A stretch of DNA of 64,000 bases from Kalymmatonema hyalinum WJT4-NPBG1 (GCA_019359075.1 JAHHIB010000044.1:1-64000), one strand, 5' to 3'; counted from the stretch's first letter, positions 53,547 to 62,140 are shown. Made by a program: numbers and translations. Notes: a model not told the origin generated them from the sequence alone.

Positions 53547-53862
53547 CTCTGATTTATAAAGTGAAAATAAAGAAGTGTTCGCTGGGCAGTTTCAAGTAAG
53601 TGGTAGAAGCGATCGCCCCCTTAGCTCGGCTCCCTCGGGGAGGATCGCGCTCCGTGGGTGCTGAGTCCTTACGGACACGCTGCTTTGAGCTTACGCACCA
53701 TCGCATGAAGCGCAGCACTTCTTTAGGGGCGATCGCATCAATCCATCGTATATTTCCCTGCTTTGTTTGCACACAGTACCATCGATATTTTTGTTAAGCA
53801 CATCGGCATCTTACTTTGTGAGCCTTTTATAATTTACATAAATAGAAATTTGGTGAAAACTA
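53547..53862. repeat. GC-rich repeat region
   Basis: GCGATCGC-rich sequence (53605-53745) of a composition unlike its neighbours contains words such as CTCGGCTCCCTCGGGGAGG and ACGCTGCTTTGAGC, typical of interspersed repeats in Nostocales. It has no gene. The last 60 bases are AT-rich and contain the vapB promoter. Confidence 0.5.
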
Positions 53863-54096
53863 ATGTTGCAATCCATTGAAGGAGTTTATAAGCACGGTAA
53901 AATAGAACTCTCTGAATTACCATGCGACGTATCAGAAAGCCGTGTTATTGTAACTTTTTTAGAACCAAAAAAAACTCCAGCCCAAAAGCAGATAATGCGG
54001 TTTGGTATGTTTTCTGGAAAGAAACAATCAACAGAAGAAGATTTTAAAATTGCTGAATTTTATGGAGATACCAAAGACGGCTTAGACTGGTCATAG
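53863..54096 (+). CDS. VapB-like antitoxin (AF2212/DUF104 type)
   Basis: The 77-residue protein begins MLQSIEGVYKHGKIELSELP, the AF2212/DUF104 antitoxin pattern with a small beta barrel, and has VIVTFLEPKK before an acidic, likely unstructured tail (EEDFKIAEFYGDTKDGLDWS) that would occupy the toxin. It ends six bases before the PIN gene, so the two form an operon. Confidence 0.8.
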   Translation: MLQSIEGVYKHGKIELSELPCDVSESRVIVTFLEPKKTPAQKQIMRFGMFSGKKQSTEEDFKIAEFYGDTKDGLDWS

Positions 54097-54102
54097 GTAA
54101 TT

Positions 54103-54501
54103 ATGAAGTATGTCATTGATACTCATGCTCTCATCTGGTTTCTCGAAGGAAATTCGCGATTAGGTGCAAATGCCAATGCTATCCTTTCTAATCCTGATTC
54201 TCAGTTAGTTATACCAGCTACAACATTAGCCGAAGCTGTTTGGATTGTTGAAAGAGGAAGAACATCTATTCCTTCTGCCAAGAATTTACTTTCAGCAGTT
54301 GAAGCTGACCCCCGTGTGGTAATTTCTCCACTTGACAAAGATGTAATTGAAACAACTATGAGCTTATCTGCTATTAATGAAATGCACGATAGGCAAATTG
54401 CTGCAACTGTGCTAGTTTTAACAAGCAAAGATGAGGATGTGCAATTATTAACCTGTGACTTGAATATAACAGCATCAGGTTTAGTTCCCATTATTTGGTA
54501 A
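54103..54501 (+). CDS. VapC-like PIN ribonuclease toxin
   Basis: The 132-residue protein shows the PIN-domain acids: Asp6 in MKYVIDTHALIWFLEGN, a glutamate in TTLAEAVWIVERG, the aspartate in EMHDRQIAATVLVL and the one in LLTCDLNI. VapC toxins cleave tRNA or rRNA and are held inactive by VapB. It is encoded right after its antitoxin. Confidence 0.88.
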   Translation: MKYVIDTHALIWFLEGNSRLGANANAILSNPDSQLVIPATTLAEAVWIVERGRTSIPSAKNLLSAVEADPRVVISPLDKDVIETTMSLSAINEMHDRQIAATVLVLTSKDEDVQLLTCDLNITASGLVPIIW

Positions 54502-54875
54502 TGCGTTAGCGTTCAAAGTAGCGTGTCGCTTTGCAACTCAGCTTTCCACAGGAATCGCACCAAGTAACTGTGTCATGGAAAGTGCCTTTGGTTTTTGCTC
54601 CAAAAAAATCTGAGAATTGCTAAGTTATTGGTTGGGTTTGCGATCGCACGCAGTGCCCGCCGGGGCGCGATGCTCCGGAGGAGCCGCCCAAAGGACGAGC
54701 GCACGAATTAGCAACGCTTTCTCCCGACTCTCTTTTAGCTTTGGAGCAAGCACTGAAATATACATTGGAACTCACTTGGTGATTGGTATGTTTTCCGCTT
54801 CGTCACCAAGGTAGTACTTTTTCCGCTCACATAATTACTACAATAAAAAAGCACCTAACCTCTGGAGTTCTAGCA
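54502..54875. other. Intergenic region with gene fragments and a GC-rich repeat
   Basis: A GC-rich repeat (54640-54700, with the palindrome GCTCCGGAGGAGC) interrupts it. The plus frame at about 54705-54782 reads LATLSPDSLLALEQALKYTL and ends LTW, similar to the C-terminus of MazF/PemK-type toxins, so it may be a toxin relic. The last bases hold the ribosome binding site (GGAG) of the next gene. Confidence 0.35.
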
Positions 54876-55448
54876 GTGGGCTTATTTGACGATTTTAGTC
54901 GGTTTCTGGAAAACCGCTTGGAAGAATTCTTGCGTAATAATCCGCACTTGGAGCTAGAAGCGCTTTTGGAGCAACTGCGCGAGCAAGAGGAAGACACTTT
55001 AAAGCTGATTGCAGATTTACAATTGCAAGAGAAGCGATCGCAAGACCAAGTTATGTCTACTGCTCAAGAAATCCAAAGGTGGCACATCCGTGTAGAAAAG
55101 GCAAAAGCCGCTAATAGAGAGGATTTGGCGGCTGCGGCTGGACAGCGAGAAGCTGCACTGTTGCGTGAAGGAAATCAGCAATGGGGACAGATGCAAGGGG
55201 TGAAAGAACGCATTAGCCAAGCTAAAGAGTTATTGCGGAAAATACAACAGCGGCGACAGGAAGTGCAAGCCAAAGCAACTGAAGCACAAACAGCGCGTGC
55301 TCAAGCTCAAGCGCAGCAGCGCTTAGAGACAAGCGGCTGGGATGGTAGGAGCAGTTATTCTAGTGGGTATGACGATTTAGACGAGAAGTTTCGCCGTTGG
55401 GAAACCCAGGACGAGTTGGAACAAATGAAGCGAAATATGGGCAAATAG
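54876..55448 (+). CDS. TIGR04376-type coiled-coil protein
   Basis: The product has about 190 residues with a GTG start (VGLFDDFSRFLENRLEEFLR). It is nearly all coiled coil (EEDTLKLIADLQLQEKRSQD onward), ending in a Gly/Ser/Tyr-rich linker and an acidic helix (DEKFRRWETQDELEQM). It matches the cyanobacterial family TIGR04376, distantly PspA-like. The function is unknown; an association with membranes is inference. GGAG lies nine bases before the GTG. It precedes an Lgt-like gene. Confidence 0.72.
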   Translation: MGLFDDFSRFLENRLEEFLRNNPHLELEALLEQLREQEEDTLKLIADLQLQEKRSQDQVMSTAQEIQRWHIRVEKAKAANREDLAAAAGQREAALLREGNQQWGQMQGVKERISQAKELLRKIQQRRQEVQAKATEAQTARAQAQAQQRLETSGWDGRSSYSSGYDDLDEKFRRWETQDELEQMKRNMGK

Positions 55449-55479
55449 TCAATAGTTCTTTGTCCTTTGTTAATGACTA

Positions 55480-56217
55480 ATGACTTTTCCTGTTTATTTT
55501 TGGTTGGGTTCGCTGCGGATTCATCCTCATTTTTTGTTTGAGTCTTTGGCTTATGCTGTGGCGTTGCGTTTAGTATTACGTAATGTCCGCAAGGATTCTA
55601 TTGCACCAACACAGCGCACCTCAGTCATTGTTGGTAGTATGGTGGGTGCGCTACTGGGTGCTAAAGCCCTGGTTTGGCTGCAACATATTGATTTACTCTG
55701 GCAAAATCCACAGCAATTACTATTCATCTTACTGCAAGGAAAAACAGTAGTAGGGGCGCTGTTGGGTGGAGTTATTGGTGTGGAAATTACCAAAAAAATT
55801 ATTGGTGTCAATCGCTCTACTGGTGATGTATTTGTTTATCCTTTGATTGTGGGAACAGCTATTGGTAGGATTGGTTGCTTTCTGACAGGATTAACTGACC
55901 AAACTTATGGAATTGCTACAACATTACCTTGGGGCGTGAATTTTGGTGATGGAATTCCTCGCCATCCTACACAACTGTATGAAATTATATTTCTTATAAT
56001 TTTGATGTTATTTTTACATCTTCGCAGTCGCTATCAACGACAAGAGGGTGATTTATTTAAATTTTATTTAATTTCCTATTTAAGCTTTCGTTTTTTGATA
56101 GATTTTATCAAACCGGATTTTCGTCCGTTGTTGGGACTAAGCGCAATTCAAATTGCTTGTCTTATTGCTCTTTTTTGTTATCGTCGCAACATTCCCCAAA
56201 TGTTGCAAATACGATAA
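55480..56217 (+). CDS. Prolipoprotein diacylglyceryl transferase family protein
   Basis: The 245-residue polytopic protein has the Lgt-like arrangement: G(K/G)-rich segment GKTVVGALLGGVIGVEITKK, the signature AIGRIGCFLTGLTDQTYG, then GDGIPRHPTQLYE and RFLIDFIKP. Lgt moves diacylglycerol to the lipobox cysteine of prolipoproteins. Compared with housekeeping Lgt it is short and lacks the usual N-terminal part, so it may be a specialised paralogue. It overlaps no gene; the permease follows six bases later. Confidence 0.8.
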   Translation: MTFPVYFWLGSLRIHPHFLFESLAYAVALRLVLRNVRKDSIAPTQRTSVIVGSMVGALLGAKALVWLQHIDLLWQNPQQLLFILLQGKTVVGALLGGVIGVEITKKIIGVNRSTGDVFVYPLIVGTAIGRIGCFLTGLTDQTYGIATTLPWGVNFGDGIPRHPTQLYEIIFLIILMLFLHLRSRYQRQEGDLFKFYLISYLSFRFLIDFIKPDFRPLLGLSAIQIACLIALFCYRRNIPQMLQIR

Positions 56218-56223
56218 TGAAGC

Positions 56224-56799
56224 ATGGAACAAAATATCCTTGTAGATGTTTTAACTAGCCTGCAAAGGTTATTTGTAGGTTTCCTTCCTGCTGCTGTTGT
56301 CGGTATTTTTATCGGGCTTTTAATTGGTATCAATCGCATAGTTTACCAAATATTCAAGCGGATACTACAGTTGGCGCGTAGTATCATTTCTATAGCCTTG
56401 TTACCCATTGCTTTGATAGTGTTTAAACAAATTGAACCTGCTGCCTTTGTTGTCGTTTTCATGAGTGCTCTCTGGTCAATTATCATCGATACGGCAAAGG
56501 GTGTACGACAATTTCGCCAACAAGGTAATAACTTTAGAGTTGCTATCCATCACGTATTTCAGGGTTTGAGAATTGGCATTTGGGTTGCTTGGTTTACAGT
56601 TATTGCCATAGAAATGTTAACAGGTGGAAGAGGTCTTGGTGTTGTTATTTGGAGTGCTTATAATTCAGGGAAACCAGATAACATCATCCAGGCGATCATT
56701 TATATAAGTATCATCGGCTTTATACTTGACCAGTTGCTAGATTTAACCGGATACTTCCTCTCACAGATTGTACTAGAGGGGCAACAAAGAGACACATAA
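56224..56799 (+). CDS. ABC transporter permease-like protein (nitrate/taurine type)
   Basis: The 191-residue protein has about five hydrophobic segments (VVGIFIGLLIGINRIVYQI, IGIWVAWFTVIAIEML) and resembles the C-terminal two thirds of NrtB/SsuC-type permeases: ALIVFKQIEPAAFVVVFMSA corresponds to their WFGIG-containing region and GRGLGVVIWSAYNSG to the G-x-G-x-x-I-x-x-A motif. It is shorter than standard permeases (about 250-280), and no ATPase or binding protein is nearby. It may be a degraded or repurposed membrane protein co-transcribed with the Lgt-like gene. Confidence 0.7.
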   Translation: MEQNILVDVLTSLQRLFVGFLPAAVVGIFIGLLIGINRIVYQIFKRILQLARSIISIALLPIALIVFKQIEPAAFVVVFMSALWSIIIDTAKGVRQFRQQGNNFRVAIHHVFQGLRIGIWVAWFTVIAIEMLTGGRGLGVVIWSAYNSGKPDNIIQAIIYISIIGFILDQLLDLTGYFLSQIVLEGQQRDT

Positions 56800-56941
56800 C
56801 TTAGCTTAATTACCATCTTCATTCGTAATTAGCTTTTTTGTCCCTGTTTTAACGTGTTTGTCCCCCGTTAGCCATTCAACCCCTGGCATCGACTTCTAAA
56901 AGTAAGCGATAATACAGAGCATACCACTTCAGCAAGTAGGT

Positions 56942-59900
56942 GTGAGTATGTTCGATTCCGGGGTGATTAGCGCGAGTTTACTCAAGGGTGTTCTACCGAA
57001 AGTTGCAGAAACAATTATTAAAAAGGTTAATAGCCAGTTAAACCCAACAGAGTTGGAGAAGGCTCTCAGAGATGGGATGACAGCGGCTATGAAGCAGTAT
57101 GATAGCTATGATAACCAAAGAAATGACAAAGCGCTTTTTTACTACTGCGATGATAAGCAGACTACTGATTTCTTATCTGAAGTCTTTAAGTATTCGGGGG
57201 TTCAGGAGGAATTAGAGAAACCGCTAAAAAATGCAGAAGCGCCGTATCCACTCCACTTAATTGAGGCGTTTAAGCGGGTTGCAAAAAATCAAAAGATTAA
57301 ATTAAATGAAGCTGGTATTGAACCCTGGGTCAGCAAATTTGTTGAGATTTATTTTCAAAATATTGACGCTTGTTTAAAATATCAGATTACCAAAAATAAT
57401 TACTTAAACCAACTTATTAGCTATTCAAATAAAGTCTATTTTTTAGGAATTAATGTAAGAGGGACGGAGGATGAAAAATCGGAAAAATTAGAAAATATTT
57501 TTGTCATGCCGGATGTTGTAGAGGAGGTACAACCAAGCCAGATAAAAGCAGAATTTGAAAGAAATTTATTGTTAACTGATGAAGCTGAAACCCTAAGAAC
57601 TAGGTCAGGAAAACTAAATGAGCGCCAGGCAGAATTAATTTATGAGCAACGTCAACGGGTGCAATGGGAAAGCCGCTCTGGAAAAAAGTTTTCTGCACAA
57701 CAACTCTTAAGTGAAATCACCTCTCCAAAATTCGTTTTGCTAGGCGCACCGGGTTCTGGTAAAACGACTTTGATGAGTTACTTTGCTGTGATGCTAGCTC
57801 AGAAAAAAGCACAAACCCTGGGTTTAGCACCAGACACAGATTTTCTGCCAATTCTGATTAGACTTCGGGATTTATCAAGACACCGAGACATCAGTATTTT
57901 GGAGTATATAAACCAATTCGCGCGCAATCATTTATCTGTTAAAAAGCTACCACCTGGATTTTTTGAGTATTGGCTAGAAGATGGACGGGCGTTGATTTTA
58001 CTAGATGGTTTGGATGAGGTAGCAGAAACAGCCAAGCGCTATGAAGTGGTGCAACGCATTGAGATGTTTCTCAAACAATTTCAGCAAAATCGAGCGATTA
58101 TTACCTCTCGTCCTGCGGGTTACAGGCGCGACTTTTTCCGCACGGAGGATTTTCCTCACTATCAACTCCAGTCATTTGACGATGCCAAAATTGAGGAGTT
58201 TATCAACCGTTGGTACGACAGCCGCGTTCCAGATCCAATAGAGGCGCAACGACGGAAAGATAGCCTGAGAAAAGCACTTTCGGAGAATGACAGAATTCAA
58301 CTGCTGGCACGAAATCCACTGCTGTTAACGATTATTGCCCTGATTCACCGCTATCAAGCTTTTTTACCAAGAGAGCGTTATAAGCTTTATGAAAATGCAG
58401 TAGAAACTCTACTCAAGTCTTGGGATGCTAACAAAGAATTTACAAATCATTCGGTCTTTAAATATCTCCAACTTGATGACTTGCAACGGTTGCTAGAAAC
58501 TTTGGCTTACTGGATTCATACACAGGGAAGTACAGGGGATAAAGAAGGTGGTACACTCATTGACCGGGATGAACTGATTGAACAATTAAGCGGAAACATC
58601 AAGAAGTTAAAACAGATTGAACGGTACCAGGCGAAAGAAGAAGCAATACGCTTTGTAGATTTTATTCGCGATCGCACTGGTTTGCTCAACGAACAAGGGC
58701 AAGACTGCTACGCTTTTGTGCATAAAACTTTTCAGGAATATCTTTGCGCCCAAGAAATCATCTACCAGCGAGAAAACGAGGATGATTTCGGCATTGTGCT
58801 GAATCATATCAAAGAACATCTTCATGACCCCCATTGGCGAGAAGTCTTGCTGCTGCTTATTGCACAACAAAAACCCAAACAAGCTGCTAAAGCAATTCGA
58901 GCAATTCTCGACCAAAAGAGCGACTATGAGCAATGGCTGCACCGCGATTTATTATTTGCTGGTAACTGTCTTGCAGAAAATCCCAAAGACATGAAAGTTG
59001 CAGATGAGCAACTACCACAGCAAATTTTACAGGCATTGGTTGAACTAGAAACAAGTGACTCACGACAAGTTACTTCTAAAATTCGCTCACAAATCTTTCA
59101 AACTCTTTGCAGTTTGAATGAAACTGCCTTTGAAACTCAAGCCTTGCAATTGTTGAAAGACAGAGCAGAATATATAGATAAAGTAGAATTACAAGAATAT
59201 CGTGCAGCATTGGGCGAAAAAGAAGCAGCAATAGACACTCTGCTGGCTCTGCTCAAAGATGAGGACTCGAGTGTCCGTTCCCGCGCCGCGTATGCGTTGG
59301 GCAAGTTAGGCAAAGGCTCACAAGAGGTGGCGCAAGGGCTGCTGGCTCTGCTCAAACATGAGGACTCTGTTGTCCGTTACAGCGCCGCCGAAGCGTTGGG
59401 CAAGTTAGGCAAAGGCTCACAAGAGGTGGTGCAAGGGCTGCTGGCTCTGGTCAATGATCAGGACTCTCTTGTCCGTTACAGCGCCGCGTATGCGTTGGGT
59501 AACTTAGGCAATGGCTCACAAGAGGTGGTGCAAGGGCTGCTGGCTCTGCTCAAACATGAGGACTCTGTTGTCCGTTACAGCGCCGCCGAAGCGTTGGGCA
59601 AGTTAGGCAAAGGCTCACAAGAGGTGGTGCAAGGGCTGCTGGCTCTGGTCAATGATCAGGACTCTCTTGTCCGTTACAGCGCCGCGTATGCGTTGGGTAA
59701 CTTAGGCAATGGCTCACAAGAGGTGGTGCAAGGGCTGCTGGCTCTGCTCAAACATGAGGACTCTGTTGTCCGTTACAGCGCCGCGTATGCGTTGGGTAAC
59801 TTAGGCAATGGCTCACAAGAGGTGGTGCAAGGGCTGCTGGCTCTGCTCAAACATGAGGACTCTGTTGTCCGTTACAGCGCCGCCGAAGCGTTGGGCAAGT

Positions 59901-60415
59901 TAGGCAATAGCTCACAAGAGGTGGTGCAAGGGCTGCTGGCTCTGCTCAAACATGAGGACTCGAGTGTCCGTTCCCGCGCCGCCGCTGCGTTGGGCAAGTT
60001 AGGCAATAGCTCACAAGAGGTGGTGCAACGGCTGCTGGCTCTGCTCAAAGATGAGGACTCGAGTGTCCGTGACAGCGCCGCCGATGCGTTGGGCAACTTA
60101 GGCAATGGCTCAGAAGTGGTGGTGCAACGGCTGCTGGCTCTGCTCAAAGATGAGGACTCGAGTGTCCGTTACTACGCCGCCGAAGCGTTGGGCAAGTTAG
60201 GTAATAGCTCACAAGAGGTGGTGCAAGGGCTGCTGGCTCTGCTCAATGATCAGGACTCGAGTGTCCGTTACCCCGCCGCCGATGCGTTGGGCAACTTAGG
60301 CAAAAAAAATCGTGGTTTGGTCACTGCTGTTGTTCAATGGATTGAGCAGCACCAGGATTCAGAATATGTTGGAAATGGGATTGATGTGCTGTGGGATTTG
60401 GTGACAGGTGAGTGA
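56942..60415 (+). CDS. NACHT-HEAT STAND NTPase (NLR-like)
   Basis: The product has about 1157 residues. The N-terminal 265 residues form a helical domain with no known catalytic motif. A NACHT NTPase follows: Walker A LGAPGSGKTTLM (about 267-278), Walker B ALILLDGLDEVAE (about 349-361), sensor ITSRPAGYRR and the winged-helix region with LLLTIIALIHRYQAFLPRER and FVHKTFQEYLCAQEI. The C-terminus (about 763-1130) consists of eleven 33-residue HEAT/PBS-lyase-like repeats (LLALLKHEDSVVRYSAAEAL). Such bacterial NLR-like proteins oligomerise on sensing a ligand and often defend against phages. GTG at 56942 or ATG at 56948 may start it. No separate effector gene is adjacent. Confidence 0.88.
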   Translation: MSMFDSGVISASLLKGVLPKVAETIIKKVNSQLNPTELEKALRDGMTAAMKQYDSYDNQRNDKALFYYCDDKQTTDFLSEVFKYSGVQEELEKPLKNAEAPYPLHLIEAFKRVAKNQKIKLNEAGIEPWVSKFVEIYFQNIDACLKYQITKNNYLNQLISYSNKVYFLGINVRGTEDEKSEKLENIFVMPDVVEEVQPSQIKAEFERNLLLTDEAETLRTRSGKLNERQAELIYEQRQRVQWESRSGKKFSAQQLLSEITSPKFVLLGAPGSGKTTLMSYFAVMLAQKKAQTLGLAPDTDFLPILIRLRDLSRHRDISILEYINQFARNHLSVKKLPPGFFEYWLEDGRALILLDGLDEVAETAKRYEVVQRIEMFLKQFQQNRAIITSRPAGYRRDFFRTEDFPHYQLQSFDDAKIEEFINRWYDSRVPDPIEAQRRKDSLRKALSENDRIQLLARNPLLLTIIALIHRYQAFLPRERYKLYENAVETLLKSWDANKEFTNHSVFKYLQLDDLQRLLETLAYWIHTQGSTGDKEGGTLIDRDELIEQLSGNIKKLKQIERYQAKEEAIRFVDFIRDRTGLLNEQGQDCYAFVHKTFQEYLCAQEIIYQRENEDDFGIVLNHIKEHLHDPHWREVLLLLIAQQKPKQAAKAIRAILDQKSDYEQWLHRDLLFAGNCLAENPKDMKVADEQLPQQILQALVELETSDSRQVTSKIRSQIFQTLCSLNETAFETQALQLLKDRAEYIDKVELQEYRAALGEKEAAIDTLLALLKDEDSSVRSRAAYALGKLGKGSQEVAQGLLALLKHEDSVVRYSAAEALGKLGKGSQEVVQGLLALVNDQDSLVRYSAAYALGNLGNGSQEVVQGLLALLKHEDSVVRYSAAEALGKLGKGSQEVVQGLLALVNDQDSLVRYSAAYALGNLGNGSQEVVQGLLALLKHEDSVVRYSAAYALGNLGNGSQEVVQGLLALLKHEDSVVRYSAAEALGKLGNSSQEVVQGLLALLKHEDSSVRSRAAAALGKLGNSSQEVVQRLLALLKDEDSSVRDSAADALGNLGNGSEVVVQRLLALLKDEDSSVRYYAAEALGKLGNSSQEVVQGLLALLNDQDSSVRYPAADALGNLGKKNRGLVTAVVQWIEQHQDSEYVGNGIDVLWDLVTGE
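59239..60307 (+). repeat. 99-bp in-frame tandem HEAT repeats
   Basis: About eleven units of 33 codons, period 99 bp, encode one helical hairpin each. Several neighbouring units are identical at nucleotide level, alternating KHEDSVVRYSAAEALGKLGK and NDQDSLVRYSAAYALGNLGN types in a 198-bp super-period. The last units diverge. This implies very recent duplication and possible copy-number variation. Confidence 0.9.
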
Positions 60416-60562
60416 GGTAAGCAATTCAAAATTCAAAATTCAAAATTCAAAATTTGCCTTGTTCCCAGTCTCTGGCTGGGAATACCATTGGAAGGCTCTG
60501 CCTCCCATACTTGCGGCAGAGCCGCTTAAACCGCATTTCCAGGTAGAACCTGGAAACGAGAT
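60416..60562. repeat. Heptamer array followed by a three-hairpin repeat
   Basis: AAAATTC-type heptamers are repeated about five times at 60422-60455. They are followed by three short hairpins in a row: TTCCCAG/CTGGGAA, GGCTCTGCC/GGCAGAGCC and TTTCCAGGT/ACCTGGAAA. The element resembles a structured dispersed repeat found between genes of Nostocales; an RNA product has not been shown here. Confidence 0.7.
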
Positions 60563-60617
60563 TTTAACATGATATTACTTGCTTGTCGGTGTAGGATAAA
60601 AAACAAAATTCTTTAAT

Positions 60618-60884
60618 ATGCCCACTCGCAACTACCTTTTTTATGCTCTCACGAATAGCGTTTGCTCGCAGTGTCTCATCAAAGTAGAAGCAAAAATTAT
60701 TTTTCAGGACGGTTGCGTCTACTTGGTGAAACACTGTCCCACCCACGGACGAGAAGAGGTTTTGATTGCCGACGATATCGAATACTATAAACAATCTCTG
60801 GAATTTATCAAACCAGGGGATATGCCTTTGAGGTTTAATACACCCATAAAAATAGGTGAAGACTTCTGTCCCACAAGAAAATAG
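60618..60884 (+). pseudogene. Truncated radical SAM protein (N-terminal part only)
   Basis: The 88 residues begin TRNYLFYALTNSVCSQCLIK and continue with VKHCPTHGREEVLIADDIEY and MPLRFNTPIKIG. This matches the N-terminal cysteine-rich region of radical SAM enzymes of the tetraether-synthase-like group, where the CxxxCxxC cluster site would follow directly after FNTPIKYG. Here the sequence turns into EDFCPTRK and stops, so the whole catalytic core is absent. It is a remnant. Confidence 0.65.
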
Positions 60885-60885
60885 G

Positions 60886-61152
60886 TTAACTTTTTATTTC
60901 GGATTTTTGAGATTCTTCAACAGAATGTGAAATTCTCAAGGAAGGTGAATCATCAAGCAGGGGTTGTTCCAATGTTGCTTGACTCGTTGCATGACCAAAG
61001 TAAAAGCCAAAAAGCTTGTCATAATTGGAAGCAACAGCTAGAAATGCCCCACCTAAGATGTATATAGGTAGCGGTAGGGTAAATTCTTTCACCCAGTCAA
61101 ACAGTTCCGCTAGGGCAAACAGCACCAAAAAGCAGGCAAGCCAAACCCTCAT
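60886..61152 (-). CDS. Small conserved cyanobacterial membrane protein
   Basis: The product has about 88 residues. Two hydrophobic segments (MRVWLACFLVLFALAELFDW and LPIYILGGAFLAVASN) are followed by a polar tail. The first 55 residues look like a protein family common in cyanobacteria without assigned function. ATG at 61152 starts the hydrophobic segment; an earlier in-frame codon at 61173 is less likely. It converges on the truncated radical SAM gene. Confidence 0.6.
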   Translation of the reverse strand: MRVWLACFLVLFALAELFDWVKEFTLPLPIYILGGAFLAVASNYDKLFGFYFGHATSQATLEQPLLDDSPSLRISHSVEESQKSEIKS

Positions 61153-61173
61153 GTTTCTACCCCTGGGATTCAA

Positions 61174-61566
61174 ACGACTTTATTAATTGTAGATAGGTTA
61201 AGGACACTTCATGTCTACTACAACAACAATTAGATGAAAACGGGGGTGATGTGTACGCCTTTCACATCCTACACCCTTATATCATGTTCGGCTAATGACC
61301 CTTAATTCCCCAAGAACCCCACCCCGCCTTTGACTTACGTCAAAGTCTCCCCTCCCCCTCCGGGTATGCCTTCGGCACGTCTTCGACGAACGCCAGTCGC
61401 CTACGGCGGGAAACCCGCCTGCAGCGCTGGACTCACCGCTTGCGGAGAGCAGCGCCGTGCGGGGGTTCCCCCCGTTGAGGCGACTGCGGAGGAGGGGATT
61501 AAGGGGTGGGGTGCAGTCAGCGTGGGAATTATGGGTAAGCAACCGGAGATGATATCACGCCTACTA
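61174..61566. repeat. Nested GC-rich inverted repeat region
   Basis: Between 61315 and 61512 several complementary blocks pair in nested order: ACCCCACCCC with GGGGTGGGGT, CCCCTCC with GGAGGGG, and CAGTCGCC (61394-61401) with GGCGACTG (61479-61486), plus an inner GGCGGG AAA CCCGCC hairpin. Open frames within are by-products of the composition. No gene is supported. Confidence 0.65.
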
Positions 61567-61968
61567 TTATTCTCCCTTGTTGACAGACAAAGGAGGAATT
61601 TTTGCTAAGATTCCTTTTTTAAGCGGTTCTGGTCTTTCTGACCAAGGTAACAATCCTTCAGGATGAGTGTAATACTTACTAGCACACTCTAACACCCCGG
61701 CTATTTGTGAGGGTGACAAATCTGGCGACAAATCACCAAAAAGGTAAGTATATTTACCAACAGATGCAAAAGAAATTGTACAAGAGCGATCGCAGGCACT
61801 CATGCATTCTACTGGTTGAATAGCAAATTCTTCATGCAACTTCCAGTCTTGATACTGTTGTTGCAATCGCTTGAATAATGTTTCTCCACCACTTTCACCG
61901 ACACGTTTTCCATCTTTCCACACACTTGAGCAACTGGTGCAGACAAATAAAGTATGTTGCGCTTTCAT
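61567..61968 (-). CDS. DUF1636 metal-binding protein
   Basis: The 133-residue protein has the family's cysteine motifs: FVCTSCSSVW near the start and VECMSACDRSCTISFAS in the middle, suited to binding a metal or an iron-sulfur cluster, and GDLSPDLSPSQIAGVLEC. DUF1636 genes are often under cobalamin or cobalt control in cyanobacteria, and here a cobalamin riboswitch precedes the gene. A role in cobalt or cobalamin handling is plausible. GAGG lies five bases before ATG. Confidence 0.82.
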   Translation of the reverse strand: MKAQHTLFVCTSCSSVWKDGKRVGESGGETLFKRLQQQYQDWKLHEEFAIQPVECMSACDRSCTISFASVGKYTYLFGDLSPDLSPSQIAGVLECASKYYTHPEGLLPWSERPEPLKKGILAKIPPLSVNKGE

Positions 61969-62002
61969 CCAAACCTCGTAGACGTGCTAAAGCAGAAGTT
62001 AA

Positions 62003-62140
62003 CTAGTCGGTGGGTATTCTGACTGACAAGGAAACCCTTGATTACAGCTGCGGGACAGCGCCGGACTTACACCAGACTTTCCCCGTTACCTCTGATGGCT
62101 GATCCCCAACAGAACCGTCTACCTGGCTATCATATAGCAT
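62003..62140 (-). promoter_or_regulatory. Cobalamin riboswitch
   Basis: On the minus strand the leader contains GGGGAAAGTCTGGTGTAAGT, TCCGGCGCTGTCCCGCAGCT, then GTAATCAAGG and GTCAGAATACCCACCG. These are the conserved core and 3' part of adenosylcobalamin riboswitches (GGTGxAAxTCCxxxGCxGxxCCCGCxxCTGT and GTCAGxxxACCxxCC). It ends about 35 bases before the DUF1636 start, near the GAGG site, so control of translation initiation is likely. The 5' boundary is approximate. Confidence 0.9.

Noticed and set aside
54669-54682. TCCGGA within CTCCGGAGG as a second DIF-type promoter
   Set aside because: It is part of a palindrome inside a GC-rich repeat with no suitable -10 or gene start at the right distance.
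59872-60147. Minus-strand frames across the HEAT repeats
   Set aside because: They are mirror frames of the 99-bp tandem repeat with a repeating Ser/Leu pattern; the plus-strand NACHT gene explains the region.
61282-61608. Open frames on both strands in the GC-rich inverted repeat
   Set aside because: Composition and nested repeats create the frames; there are no ribosome binding sites or domain patterns.
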